A stretch of DNA of 64,000 nucleotides from positions 5,146,001 to 5,210,000 of the forward strand of contig OZ316899.1 in assembly GCA_973895155.1 (NCBI GenBank), in the 5' to 3' direction. The DNA comes from Marsupella aquatica. Its lineage: Eukaryota; Marchantiophyta. The translations under genes were made by a program, and so were the position numbers. This document shows positions 33,001 to 44,993 of this stretch, piece after piece; positions within the stretch are counted from its first letter, which is position 1; each line of letters begins with the position of its first letter. The notes beneath the pieces were generated by a model that saw nothing but the letters and a program-made list of their open reading frames with translations, had not been told where the DNA came from and searched no databases.

Positions 33001-34155
33001 TATCCGATTTTTAGAAATGTGCTCTAGAGCTTTAAAAGTCATGAAACCTTTTCACGATGTAGTATGTACTTAGGAAAGCCTTCTGGCAAAATTTGAGGCT
33101 TTTCTGAGCTACGAGTAGGAAGTTAAAAATAATTGAATTTGCCAAGTTTTTATTTCTATTGCAATTACGAGTTACGACTTAGTCAGACTTTTACGAGTTT
33201 AAGAGTTTACTAGTTCACAGCTTTTACTAGTTTATGAGTTTACACTTAGCCAGATTTCTGGCTTTTCACTTACTGAATCGTCATTTTAACTGTTTGAGAG
33301 TTATGAATAGGCATGTCTCTTCGACCCTGTGATCTCTCACTCGATAGATTTTTACTATAAGATAGCTCTACCACTAGTGTAGTTGATGGTTAAGTTATGC
33401 ATTTTTGTCTTTTTCTTGTGTTAAACTAGTTGATCCTGAATCTATGAGTTCGAGATCAGGTTTAACATTTGGAGAGACTTACCTCCTTCTTGTGTTTTTA
33501 CCTATGATTATAAACACAGGGAGTAAAATTCCTTTTGTGCAAATTTTTTGAGTTGTAATGACAGATTCCTTGTTGGTGACTCATTGCAATCTCTTGAGTT
33601 CTTAGAGTTAACTCATTGAATTTAAGCCTTATTGAAATTGATGGATTTTCTTTCGTGTTGCTTAGTACCATCTAAATTTTGAAGTAGTCACTCTTTTAGA
33701 TCTTGTCTGAGTACCACTTAGAAAGAAAAGACAAGACGTGTTGACGACACTTTAAAAGAGTACTCTAGTAAGCAGTTTAGATCTGAAAAGCAAACGTGGA
33801 TTTAAATCCTTAAGTCTTTTCATTTTGACTTATGTCTAAGGAGCAACCTTGGTCTATTCCAGACTCCCTTAGCATACTTTAAGATATTTTTCCCTGTGTT
33901 TTGTTAATCAATTCCTTTTCATTAATTTTTGGTTACACAATGCTAAGATATCATTGAAAACTTCTCACCGCTGTGGAGCGATCTTCAAAATACCTTAGTA
34001 AAGAAATCAAACTTGATTACTAAGTGTGGAAAACATCTTAAGTCTATTATTGTTGTTTAAATCTATCAAACCAACCCCATCTTGTTCTTTATGGGAACAA
34101 ATACTGAGTTGGAAGACCATAAAGTGTGCTTTTTGGTTTTCCCTGGCAAACTACA
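30077..34155 (+). mobile_element. Element E4 (E family, longest copy)
   Basis: 4,079 bp from TGTAAGTAG… to …CAAACTACA, flanked by GGTAT (30072–30076) and AGTAT (34156–34160), a 5-bp target duplication with one mismatch. The 5' end has a TTTTTTTAAATTTT stretch as in E2; the 3' end has TATGGGAACAAAT (GGGAACGAAT in its relatives). The ORF lies at 30536–32955. Clusters of the motif gtttac(t/g)agtt(ac) lie on both sides of the ORF (30185–30340 and 33165–33245). The last kilobase is non-coding. Confidence 0.7.
30536..32955 (+). pseudogene. E-family Gag-like protein (E4 copy, long form)
   Basis: Starts ATG 30536. It aligns with the E3 and E2 ORFs: LQTSLQQLGLGHLLVVPW; TIRARPSLWTMEQ (after a frame change near 30755); LTNGWNLTQC and LLEFLVPILHPKKPTICPVA; NTIVAAHSGAIEVNWALL; PTYLQVYLSQLYQAYDCL. 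A long acidic middle follows (31190–32150) and then a C-terminal region absent from E3, with YPRLPEAQVQKYVDICKVMH and NRYFKDVCWRLRPFYSKMM. Frameshifts near 30755, 30860 and 31060 and an in-frame TAG at 32494–32496 break it. Function unknown; the extra C-terminal domain may be ancestral and lost in E3, or specific to E4. Confidence 0.6.
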
Positions 34156-35979
34156 AGTATTTACATGTAAGATGATTGTATAGTGTGCAAGGAATGTACA
34201 GAAGACTTAAAAAACATTCCCTTCCCAACAGAGAAATGAATAGTAGTAGTACGTAGGGGAAGGTGGGCCCTTGAGAGAAAGAGAGGAGTGAGGAGAATAA
34301 ACGGATAGAAATAAAGGGAAAAAGTCAACAAAAGTAGAAAACTTTGTGAAATGCAAAAAAAGAAAAGTTGGAACAAGGAGAGAAAGGGAGCTTTGATCTA
34401 ATGGAAAAATGGCTAGGCTAATATTTATTTATTGCCACATATTAATTCTAAGCCAATTTTTGCAATGATTTGCCAAAGCTCTTGCCATAAGTGCCTTATT
34501 CTCTAGCTATTTGAACCTTGCATCGTCAAGTTTTTAGTCTTTGTCTACAACATATCAATACACATATTCTGTGCAATGACAATATTTTTGGTTAGATAAT
34601 GTTTTTGACACACATAGCACATGAAACCACATAGCACACCTTGCACCTGCAAAGCCCCACAAACCATTGTCTCTCTTGCGCTCCCTCCTGCCCTCCCAGG
34701 CCCTCGCCCCCCCAAACAACATTGATAATTTTCTCAACAACATCAACGCCTATTTCCAATATGAAATAAACTGCAAAATTAGATGGACTATTTTCACAAA
34801 TTTTGGGTTTACTTTTATTTGTTTTATCTTTATTAGAGATCCTAGTTTTTGTTATTCCAACTAAACTTCCAACTTTTTAAGGAAGACTTTTTCAATGAAG
34901 GCCAATGAGACCAAGCTCCAAATATTTTTTCTCCCCAAGACCTGGCTTGCTTGACGTGCCTTGGCATCTCGATTAGTCTTGCTCTGGCTTTTGCCCCAAT
35001 TCTTTGCCTAGCTCAGCCGTTTGCCCCCATTTGTGCATTTTTTTGCCCACAGTTGTTCCATCTTCATAACATTGACAATGACGAGCTCTTGCCCAACTCT
35101 TGCCCCTACTCTAAATACCCATCTGAGTCTTTTGTCCACTACTTTGTGTTCACTTGAATTGCATCATTTGATTTCATAAAGTTATGTGCAATTTGAACAA
35201 GATATGCACAATGACAACACTTTTCACAATAAAAGAATGATTGATGAATATATTTCAAAATCCAATTGCCTTTTTCCAAACAGTGTGATCCACCCAAAAA
35301 AAACCCATTAATCCCCTCATCCCCACCCTTCTAATTCCATGCCCTTACACCTTAGCTCACCATCTGTGCCTCCACCTTCCTTTATGCACTCTCCATGTCA
35401 AAGCCCCATTGTCTATGCGGTGAGCTGGAGAAGAGGGTGGTGACAGCAAAGGGTGGGGGCAAGGGAGCAAGAGGGTGCGGGTGGGGGGGGGGGTGGAGGG
35501 AGGGAACTAAAGACAAAAAGGGGGAGGGGAAATTAAATGAAAAAAATTTATCCTTACAAGACCAAGAGTGGACTTGAACCTGGGCCTTTTGATGCCTTGC
35601 CACCGTCACCCATCTTGCACTCCTCCTCCCATTCCATGCACTCACCCTCCCCGACATCATGCTTATAGCAACAATATCAATCAAATTAACAACATTGTGG
35701 CAACAAGAACCAAACAACCAAAATGATGACACCCTTGCAACTATTAATAGTGTCATTACATGGCTATTGCCAAAACAACAACACTTCCTTATCCTACATG
35801 CACTTTTTATACCTTACCTCAATGTATTTCTGCAATGCCTGAGTATTTGGGTTTGGCAACAATAACATGGTTGTAACGATAACATGCCTAAACTTACAAC
35901 TACCGTGCACAGTGCCCAATACAATCATCTTTGAAGATCACGCATAACATGCCTCAACAATTACATTGCAAAATTAATA
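34156..35979. other. No supported gene
   Basis: AT-rich with a G-rich island around 35450–35530. Short frames only. A possible tRNA-like B box is listed separately. Confidence 0.4.
35570..35625 (-). repeat. Possible tRNA-derived SINE fragment (B box only)
   Basis: The minus strand contains CCCAGGTTCAAGTCCACTC, matching the RNA polymerase III B box GGTTCRANTCC in its T-arm context, followed downstream by a T-rich stretch. No convincing A box or cloverleaf could be drawn upstream, so this is at most a decayed tRNA-derived element. Confidence 0.25.
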
Positions 35980-36572
35980 TTTTCTTGCCTTGCCTTGCCT
36001 TGCCTTGACATCTCTAATATTTACATATTTATCTCTTCTCAACATCTTTTCCCTGCCTTGACATCTTTTTTCTCTTCTTACCATCTTTTTCTCACCTAGA
36101 CATCTTTATCTCACCACAACATCTTTTTCTCACCCTCAAAATCTTTAGTATCCTTGACGTAGTTTTCTCTGCTCAATAATTTTTCTCACCTTCATATCTT
36201 TTTCTTGACATCGTATCTTTTTCTCATCTTTTTTCTTCTTGACATGTTTTCTCACCTTGACATCTTTTCTCTTCTCGGTATCTTTTATCACCTTGACATA
36301 TTTTCTCTCCTAGCTTGACATCTTTTATCACCTCAGCGACATCTTTTCTCTCCTTGGCGTCTTAGTTTTATCACCTCAACATCTTTTGCTCACTTTGACA
36401 TCTTTTGCTCACCTTTACATCTTTTGCTCACCTTGATATCTCTCATCGCCCCGACATCTTTTGCCTCCTGGACATCTTTAATCACCTTGCACCTTTTGCT
36501 CACCTCAACATATTTTATTACGTTGACATCTTTTATTTCCTCAACATCTTTTATCACCTTGACATCTTTCGT
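35980..36572. repeat. Degenerate minisatellite, about 19–20-bp unit
   Basis: About 25–30 diverged copies of CACCTTGACATCTTTTNYT run from a (CCTTG)n block (35984–36008) to about 36572. Variation includes loss of part of the unit and TTTTATCACC/TTTTGCTCACC alternates. Open frames across it in both directions are by-products of the repeat, not genes. Confidence 0.8.
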
Positions 36573-38047
36573 GCAATGCACGGGCATAGGGAAGTCATAT
36601 ATAAAAGGTTACCTCAAGGATTTGTTTTGTTATTGTGTTGTCTGCACCATATTTTCCAGAATGCAATTAAATATCATGCGTTCCGGAATGCAATTAAATA
36701 TCCTGTGTACCCTCAGTTATAGCTTCATGTTGTCATTTTATTACAATGATGTCAATTTTCTTTAGAACAATGCGCACACATCTGTGTAAACTTGGTTAAG
36801 TCTGTTGGCCCCATCAAGTTGGATTGCGTCAAAATGTAATATGTGTGGTCAAAATATTAAATGTTAAATATCTATCCTGTGATTGGCGCACTTCTCATCA
36901 TGCCAAGATCAATTTTGTAGTAGTGTCACTACAATGCACTCATTTTCATGGTTGAAATGTGCAGTTGCGCGTCATGTCGACCCCCATCCTTGTCATTATG
37001 CCTGGTAATCGGAAGCGTCAAGAGGCAATTGCTTGATATTAAAATAATTCTATTTAGTTTTTTCAGAATTTTAAGAGTTAGGTTTTCCTTAAATTGGGGT
37101 TTTGTGGGGTCTGCTACTTTTAGCTTCTTGTCACTGGCCTTGATCTGAATTTGTTTCTGCCCGGTGGTTGGTGGTTAGTTTTAGTAGTGTAGTTACCTGG
37201 CCTGTTTGGCTTCTCTTGTTTCTGCTGGATTTCCTCACCTTTTCAGGGCTTGTGGGGCTCTATCTTGGCTGTTTGGTCCTCCCTTTCCATGGGGTTTTGC
37301 AGGTTTTAGTGCCAAAATAAAAATAAAAATAAAATTGCACTGCTATTGTTATCTATGAACATTCCAGTCCTAAAAGTTAACTACATAAGTCCTTAATTTT
37401 AACATGTACGGACCATAGTATGCCTCTACTAGTTGTCACTTATAACACTTTTGGTCCAAAATTATGACTTTACAAGTTCCTTCTTACAACCAATTTAGTT
37501 GTTACTCGTGACTGCTGGCATGCTTTTTGTTGTCATAGATTCATTACAACTCATTGAGTTGTTGCATATGACTAAGGTGTAAGTTGTTCTAAGTACTAAT
37601 GACTTTGTTGATTGTCTCAAAACTCATAATGCGGCATCATAAGAACACTACAGGAAAATTGAGTCATACAATAATCATACCCTAGTCCTAATAATGGGCA
37701 GGATTAGGGTTCTTTTCTACTAGTGATAGTCATCATATTGGACAGTTTAGGCTGAAAAATTACACAGGCCCACAAAATTCTGACACAAATATAAAGGTTT
37801 TGGGATTGTATTTTTGAGGTCTACTTTAGTCAACATACTTGAATTGTTCATAGTGATGACAATGTGAAAGCTTACAAAGATGCAAATAAGCTAAGATTCA
37901 GCAATTTGTATGTTGTTGAGAGGTTTGGAGCTATGACTAGAGAACATGAGATGGACAGTTGCATTTGCTGAATTTGACAAGGTTTACAAATAGCAGACCC
38001 ATGACTTCTTCTGCAGTGTTCTCATTAGGTGTAGAACAAGGTGGTCC
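36573..38047. other. No supported gene
   Basis: Short unassigned frames only. A small (aaaat)n run lies near 37315–37335. Confidence 0.4.
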
Positions 38048-38303
38048 TCAAGGCTTTATATGGCAATCATTTCCACCCAGCCACAACCACTTGCGGCATG
38101 ATTGGGCCCCACAACAACAACGAATTGCTGTAGGATCATTGATGGAAAGACCGGTTGCTTCTTTGCTAACAACATAGTTGTAATCATATGATAGTTCATC
38201 ACCTACTTCAATATCTTGAATTGCATACATGCCAATTCGAAAATATCTAGGCACAGTTGTTTCAGAATAAACTCGATACACCATCAAGTTTCCCTCACAG
38301 CTG
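38048..38303 (-). pseudogene. SET-domain C-terminal exon (histone lysine methyltransferase)
   Basis: Minus strand, beginning after the acceptor TGATGCACAG near 38302. It reads SCEGNLMVYRV (end of the NHSC-x-PN motif), RIGMYAIQDIEVGDELSYDY (the GDELxYDY motif of SET catalytic cores) and RCCCGAQSCRKWLW (post-SET Cys cluster). These motifs position S-adenosylmethionine and the zinc-binding post-SET loop in histone lysine methyltransferases. An insert of about 20 residues lies between YDYNY and the post-SET cysteines. No upstream SET exon was found in the next 600 bases of minus-strand sequence (38310–38880), after which Copia-3 begins. Either the rest of the gene lies beyond the transposon nest or this is an orphan fragment. 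Confidence 0.6.
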
Positions 38304-38881
38304 TGCATCACAAAACATAAACCAAAACAAATAATTAGTCGTCTTCCTCTCCTCTTCAGCTACCTTTTGGTTTGGCCAGTCTCAAAGCCTAGATCCTAGA
38401 TGTTGGTTATGTCTTTCCATACTTAGAGCACCCACCTCCATGCCTAAGGAAGAAAAGCTTAACCTTAGGCTTATCATCTAGACCATCACAATTGGACTCC
38501 CTACATTTCTGTGGCAAATCTGTGCTAAAGAAGCTAAATATAGTGGATGTAAAAAAACTGTAAATTTGTTGGAAAGAAGTGCAAAAGATAAATTTTCTGT
38601 AAATTTACACAACCATTATTTCATATTCACAGACTTCAGTGATAGTTAAATTATTTCCTTCAACTAGAATATGTGTTTCCAAGGCTGACTTGGGACAAAG
38701 CATAATAATTTTTATTCTCTAGGGGGTCAACTATAAAAAATACTTAGGAACCAAGTGCAATTCAAAATAAGTAATTAAATATTGTTTTGACCATATTTTA
38801 TAGAACATAGGAAGGAAAAATGAGTCATTTACAACCAAAAATAGTGAATGTCCTTTACAGTATGTGTTTTATTAAGTGAAG

Positions 38882-39016
38882 TGTTGAAACACTACATCAT
38901 CTTCTTCTCATTCATGTGGGTAATATATACTTGGAGGTAGTTAGTGGTTGGTCTAACTACCTGGGCTTAGAGGTTTAACCATGGTCTAAAGTAGACGTAA
39001 CCCTTGGGTTACAACA
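38882..39016 (-). mobile_element. Copia-3 3' LTR (reverse orientation)
   Basis: On the minus strand the polypurine tract CCAAGGGGGAG (39027–39017) is followed by TGTTGTAACCC…, ending …TTTCAACA at 38882. That is 135 bp with TG…CA ends, the same length as the Copia-4 LTR and sharing its tatatatt and agaagat blocks. Confidence 0.6.
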
Positions 39017-40351
39017 CTCCCCCTTGGATGTGATATTTTGAGTGAAATATTTCATCCATCTAAAGTCTACAATGAGTGAATGTAATTTCCCTTCTATTGT
39101 AAGTGTTTGTCTATTTTGGTATAGTAAAATGTGAATGGTGGGGGGATGTAACCTCATTAAAACCTCCCCTACTTTCTTTTGGGAGGAAAGAGTGTTACCA
39201 TCCCCTTTTCCATAATGTAATGTAATGTAATCTATGGGTAATATAATCAATGGCCCTAAGTGTAATTAGGTTAACTAATGGTATGAGTGTAAGGAGTGTC
39301 ACTAATCGCGTAGGTGTATGCGATTGAGTTGGGTCGGTGTGTCTATTCGAAGTCATTTTTCTTTATGAAAGTAAAGTAGTTGTGAGTCAAAATGGGAAGG
39401 TGGGTGAGCACAAACTGTGGGCTCTGTGGTTGATGGAGTGAGGGTTGATGAAGAACAAGTGTAGCCATTGCAATTTGAAGTGAAGGAAATTTGAGGTCCG
39501 CCGTTAGATGAGATCAGAGTTCAAAGAAATGGTGTACGTCAGGAATCATAGGCAAGGTGCATTGCGCAAAATTGTGGTTAGCATGGTAAGTTCTTGTCTT
39601 TGCCCCCTGTTTGCCTGCTTGGAAGTCTTGGGTTTGTAGTCTCTATCTGCCAAGTCCTACATGGTCTGCCGCATCTCGTTCCCAATGAACTCGTGGATGA
39701 ATACCAGTGTAGTCCCCAAGTCCATTTGCCAATGTGTATGACTTTAGCAAGATGCCTCGTCTTTCTCCAGATTCAATTTGGTCGTTGGCTTTGCTTGCAG
39801 TGGTGCTTTTGTTTCTGAAACAACTTTGTAGTTTCATGTTGCTTTTCTGTTGCTATTTGGAGTCACTTGAATGAATTCTACCAAAAAAAATGTTTGCAGG
39901 GCTTGGTAACTTTGAATCAGCCGGTTGCTATTATGTTTGCTGTCATTTCTTATTGTTTTTCTTGATAGCATTATGCAGTATTAGGTTACGTCAAATGTTC
40001 ATACTATGTTGGTTCCTTGTTGTGTTGGAGTGCTCTCCGAAGTCAATCCACGGGTAGTCTCCATTTGCCGTTGTAGTAAGGGTGTACAAGCTGTGGGGTT
40101 GGGTTTGCTTTGTCGGTGGTGTAGCAATGCACATTTGCCTGTAAATAGAGCAGACGTCTTGAAGCATTAGTCGTGTTCATTCAAGTTTGAGCTCCCCCTG
40201 AATTTGATTTTCTTCTCATGTATTTTGCCTGTCCTGAGTTTGATTCCTGCACCAATTTTGAAAAGCTGCGCATCCCTATGGATCAAGTTAGTTCATTATG
40301 TACTGCAGGTGGCAAGGATTTTGTGAAGAGGTCAGCACATTTGTGCTGGCT
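39017..40351 (-). other. Copia-3 3' non-coding region
   Basis: It lies between the RNase H end and the LTR. It contains the same block (gaggttttaatgaggttacat on minus near 39150) found upstream of the Copia-5 polypurine tract at 7110. A small taatg repeat lies at about 39217–39236. No gene. Confidence 0.5.
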
Positions 40352-40996
40352 CTAGATCCATTGTATATCAATTGTCTTGCCGTGAAGGCCGTGAGAGAAA
40401 AAGAACTTGGGTGCAATGTGCTTCATCCTTTTGCCCTTAATGTAACCTGCCGCAATTTGTTCCACATAGGCTCTATTATCCTCAAAGAGTACAGTCGGGG
40501 AGGTCAATTTTGGCTTACCAATGTGCTCCAGAATATGATCCATAATATTTTGAAGCCATATACATTTGCGGCTGGCCTTGTACAATGCAATAATCTCTAA
40601 ATGATTTGAAGAAGTAGTGGTTAGCGATTGTTTTGTACTTTTCCATGAGATTTGCTGTAGGGCCAATTACAAAGACATAGCCTGTCTGAGATTTTGAATT
40701 TGCAGGGTCCAAAAGGTAACCTGCGTCAGCATATCCCATTAGGTTGTACTCATTTTGGGTTGGGAAATGTAGTCCCATATCTATGGTGCCACATAGGTAT
40801 CTGAAAATTCATTTCAGTCCATTCTAGTGCCGAATGGTTGGTTGGGCGTTATGCCTTGCAAGTAAATTCTCTGCGAATGCAATGTTTGGGCAAGTTTGAT
40901 TTGCCAGAAATGTTAAAGCCCCTATGGCAGATAGGTATGGCTTTTTGGAGCCAAGTAGTGGCTCTATCTCAATTCTTTTTTGGAAAATGTCCTTTT
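40352..40996 (-). pseudogene. Copia-3 reverse transcriptase end and RNase H
   Basis: Minus strand. YLSAIGALTFLANQTCPNIA is the end of the reverse-transcriptase domain, closely matching Copia-1 (YLSAIGALLYLANQTRPDIS). MGYADAGYLLDPANSKSQTG holds the first RNase H Asp; ISWKSTKQSLTTTSSNHLEI and FEDNRAYVEQIAAGYIKGKR follow. The frame changes near 40800 and 40640. The coding sequence is cut at 40996, where the 5' LTR of Copia-1 starts within KDIFQKR, so Copia-3 is the older, recipient element. Confidence 0.75.
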
Positions 40997-41161
40997 TGTT
41001 ATGAGTTAAAGCTAACCCTAGATTTAACCCCAACTACATAGGTTAAGGAGCGGTTATACAACCACCTTCCTATAACCTCACATGTGTATCTAAGATTGGA
41101 ACTATTAGTAAATGTTGGAGGTTGGAGCAACTTGTCGGCTATGGTATCCTCCTTGTAACAT
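40997..41161 (+). repeat. Copia-1 5' LTR
   Basis: TG…CA ends. The first 102 bases match the start of the 3' LTR at 63375 base for base. The last 63 bases (after AAGATTG) have no counterpart at the 3' end because Copia-4 interrupts that LTR. Confidence 0.8.
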
Positions 41162-41392
41162 GTTATCAGCATGTCTCAATTTTTTTTCCCTGAGCAATAG
41201 ATGTAGACCACGAAAAAGAGGAAGGATTGAAATCGGAAGAATTTTCCCACACATTCAATCAAAGAACGAATCGCACGAATACAGCGGGGGAAACAGCAGA
41301 AGTTGCAAACAAAACATTGAATAATATACACCAGAATACTCCCAGATTGAGCGGCGAAGCAATTGAAGGAGAGTACATCGATTGAGGCAACA

Positions 41393-42060
41393 ATGTCTCT
41401 AGAAAAACTCAGCTTCGGAGAATTAGCCATTGACGGATCAAATTATTTAACATGGTCAATGGATATGGAGGCCCACTTAGCCGCTAAAGCTCTACAAGAC
41501 TCTATAATCACCGACAATGGGCCCACACTTCAAGAGAAAGCGAAGGCACTCATTTTCATAAGGCATCACCTAGCTGACGCCCTAAAAACTCAATACTTAA
41601 ACGAATATAATCCGAGAGTGTTATGGGATGAATTGCAACTTCGGTTTGATCATATGCGGCTAATTTCCCTCCCAACGGCGAGACACGATTGGATAAATTT
41701 AAGGGTCCAAGACCACAAAACCGTCGCCAAATACAACAATGAATTGTTTTGAATCGTATCACAACTCACGGTCTGTGGACACCCGGTAGACGACATGGAG
41801 CAGATTGAGAAGACCTTGTCAACATTTCATGCAGCAAATTTGGTATTAGCCTCGCAATACCGAAACATGGCGTTTACAAGATACTCCCAACTAATTGCAC
41901 ATATGCTATTAGCGGAGAAGCACCAAATATTATTGCTTGAAAACGCAAAAACAAGACCCCCAGGTACTCTCCCGCCCATACCAAAACCAGAAACACAATA
42001 TAACAGTCAAAACCAAAGGGGATACAGGGGGTGGGGTACCTTCAGGGGGGGAGGTGGACG
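41393..42060 (+). pseudogene. Copia-1 Gag (UBN2 type)
   Basis: ATG 41393 (MSLEKLSFGELAIDGSNY, then WSMDMEAHLAAKAL) is the typical Copia Gag opening. The frame reaches YNNELF and meets a TGA (41750–41752), then continues in the same frame: LTVCGHPVDDMEQIEKTLST, YSQLIAHMLLAEKHQILL, and the basic Gly/Arg-rich stretch RGYRGWGTFRGGGGR. These are the capsid/UBN2 landmarks. Gag packages the RNA into virus-like particles. E1 interrupts the Arg/Gly-rich segment at 42060; the rest resumes at 44277. Confidence 0.75.
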
Positions 42061-44271
42061 TGTAATAGAGGGGTTAAGCCCTTAAGGATAGAAAAGTTAT
42101 CTTATGTGAAAAAAATAGTTTTCAATGACCATGTTGAGGACCTTGAATGATTATTTAAGCATCTGTGAGTATATTAAGCTTGAATCATGCCAAGGTGCAT
42201 ATAAAGATGTTATGGTCCCTCATCCGACTCAATAGTGAAAGAGGAATAAAACCATAAATGGATTGGTATTGGGAAAATCTGATAGCGAGGAGAGACCTAC
42301 TTCAACCCCTCAAGCAAAGGTTTAACTTTGGAATTGAGATCCAACTTTTCACAAATTTGAGTTAGACGGCTAATTCTAAGGTGAATTAATCAGTGCATTT
42401 CAGCAACAAGTAGCTCAATCTTTTATCAAGGTTGTGTTACCCCACCTTCCAGTAGTTCATGGAAAAAAATTACACCAACTAAGTGATGGAAATTGAGGAG
42501 TTATTCCATCCGGAATTTGAACCGATTTCCATCCGGTTTTTGAGCCGGTTTTTGATCCGGTTTGGACATACCATCCGGTAGAAAAATTACTATAACTCTC
42601 AAACCATTTATCCAAATCAAGATCTGTAAAGTGTGTTGGAAAGCTCTTTCATATGCGGTTAAGATATATATAAAGAAGTCTGAAAATGGACTCGAAATGA
42701 CCCACTTAATATTATGAGACTCCAACCGGTGCAACCAAGAGATATCCGAGATTTCCGAACAAATAATGGAATGAAGATTTTGAAGCGTTGTTTCCACACC
42801 ATTTGACCTTCAAGATGTCTGACTTTGGACCAAGAAAGCATGATCCATGGCTAAAGACCTTAACCAATCAAAATGGTTGGATAAGTATGAAAGGATACTA
42901 TGAAAAGATATACCCATTCATTGGAAGATGGAGAGACTCGATAGTCAAATTCTTATTACTCTGGCACTCGTACATTTTACTTACACCAATGGACATTATC
43001 TCAAGACTTCATTTTTGGAAACCTTTCACTTTGAAACCAAGAAATATGCTACTTGCTTCCTATTTTACTACTACCTTTGGAGGTATCACTTTCATGCCAA
43101 ACCCTCTCAACTCCATTGATCCAGTAGTAGACTCCACATCGGTGAAGCCTGACACTTCAACTCCTGAAGAGTAAAAAGTTATTCCATCCGGAAGTTGAAC
43201 CGGCTTCCCATCCGGTTTCCCATCCGGTTTTTGATCCGGTTTCGTGTTTGAAGCCCTATAAAATTTAGTATAGGAAGAATTAGACTTTGAATTTTTGCTG
43301 AACACTTTATCTCATAGTCTAGTTTCAGAATTTAGCATTACTTTTTACTTTCACACTTAGGTTAGGAATTGAAGGGGCATACCTCTTCAACTTTTGTTTA
43401 GAGGAGACTTGTCCCTAAGTATAAGAGGGAAAGTTTCCACCATTTTACTCAGACTTGCATTTCCCTTTTGAAAGTCTCCTTCTTTGAAGAGAAGTAATAG
43501 ATTCATAATTTTGGTGATCTATGCTTTGTGTTTGGACATTAGTGTGTGACCATTCTTGCTAGAAAATCTATGGAAAGTGACTAGCAATGTCATAGTTAAC
43601 CTTTAGGCTGACTGGAAATGCATACCTGAGATCATGCAAAGGTCTAAAGATTCATGTTGACTATGGAATACTTATGGCTTATTAAGTATTAGTGGAAGAA
43701 GCACCATACGAGAACTCACAAATTGCGTAGTCCTAAAAGAGCAATCTGAAGGATTGAATAGAAGAATAAGTTAGTTCGGAGTAATTAGTACCACCTTTGC
43801 CTTGACATAGGTCAGAAAGTTAATACGGGCTATCTTATATACATCTTTTACAAATTCTTAGATGGTTGGCTTTAAGGATGAGCTTTAGGCATCAGCCTAA
43901 TTTAGTCAGACTCTCTGTTGACTCTTAATCGTGCCTAACTTAGTCATAGATTGCTAAGTGGCGAGAGGAGATGAGACATTTAAGGCTCGCCTAATCCTCT
44001 CTTTACGCCTCCGGCTTTTGGTTGTTTTGTTATAGTTTTAGAATTAATTATTGCACTGTTGATGATGCAAACATCAATACCTGAGGATGTATTAAAAACT
44101 CCTTCCACCTGACCTAAGCATGTCGGTAAAGGCTTAAAATCTGAGATAGGTTAGCTTAACTATCTCAACGTATATTAATGCAATATTTTAGGTCTCACAA
44201 GCTCTTAACGGGAACGAATTTTGGTTGTTTAAGAGGAAAGTAATTCATATTTCCTTAAACCCTACTCTACA
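42061..44271 (+). mobile_element. Element E1 (E family, ORF mostly lost)
   Basis: 2,211 bp from TGTAATAGAGGGGTTAAG to …CCTACTCTACA, with a perfect 5-bp duplication GGACG (42056–42060 and 44272–44276). The two ends show a weak inverted match (TGTAATAGAGGGGTTAAG against TGTAGAGTAGGGTTTAAG, 13 of 18). The last 770 bp (43500–44271) align with the end of E2 (58580–59347). Clusters of ATCCGG/AACCGG lie at 42505–42585 and 43180–43245, with only a short frame between them (42788–43174), so the typical ORF has been deleted or replaced. It is probably non-autonomous even within its family. Confidence 0.8.
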
Positions 44272-44276
44272 GGACG

Positions 44277-44781
44277 TTTTGCAGGCAGAGGCAGAACCCA
44301 ATTCCAAAGCGGAAGGGGTGCAGGAAGCACGTATAACGCCCCAAACAACCGGCAATAGTGGCAGAATAGAGGAAATGAACGCGGCAGAGGGAGAGGAAGA
44401 ACTAACAACAACGGCATATCAGATAAGAGAAACAACCCTACTAAATGTTTCCGATGCGGTACACTTGGACATGCCAGAAAAGATTGTAGAGCCCCCTTAC
44501 ATCTAGTTAAACTTTACCGGAACAGTATTAACAATTCCCCAAAGAACCCCAGAGAAACTTCCTTGAATTACCACAAGACCTCACACAATATGTGACCGAA
44601 CCCACTTCACCAGAAACATACATCACTACCTATGACAAAAATACCACCTACCTAAAAGACCCAACCATCTGTATACTGGACAGCGGCACATCACATACCA
44701 TTCTAAAAGAGAAAAGACACTTCAATCACATCACACCCTCATCCCGAACCATTACAACAATCTCTGGCCAGAAACAAATTG
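44277..44781 (+). pseudogene. Copia-1 Gag zinc knuckle and protease
   Basis: It resumes after E1 with the Arg/Gly-rich tail (GRGRTQFQSGRGAGS). CFRCGTLGHARKDC (44446–44487) is the CCHC knuckle. ILDSGTSHTI with DSGTSH at 44679–44696 is the aspartic-protease active site. Frames change between knuckle and protease, with a stop near 44590. Coding stops at 44786 with TTISGQKQIEH, where E2 inserted; GHGPATVIFPRGT follows at 59353. Confidence 0.8.
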
Positions 44782-44993
44782 AACATTGTGAGATGATGTT
44801 TATTTGGTAAAAGGAGAAATAAGGGAAATTTTTAAATTTTAACCCTTGGAAACACTAACTCTTATGACCTTTTAGACCTGTTAGACTCCTATGAGCACTT
44901 TAAGGTGCTAACCGGAAAAGTTGCTTGGTTGAGATGGCCGGTTCGACAGAAGAAAGCCGTTTTAACCTCCCCGACCCATGCACAACTACATTT

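Noticed and set aside
36390-36587. Lys/Asp/Val-rich repeat protein on the minus strand
   Set aside because: It is a translation of the minisatellite; frames are open in several phases only because the unit lacks stops.
42061-44271. E1 as a solo LTR or ordinary LTR retrotransposon
   Set aside because: TG…CA ends and the 5-bp duplication fit, but related E2–E4 carry an internal ORF within the same ends and no second LTR, so the unit is the whole element.
44225-44506. 93-residue plus-strand ORF
   Set aside because: It fuses the last bases of E1 with Copia-1 Gag read in the wrong frame; the zinc knuckle lies in another frame.
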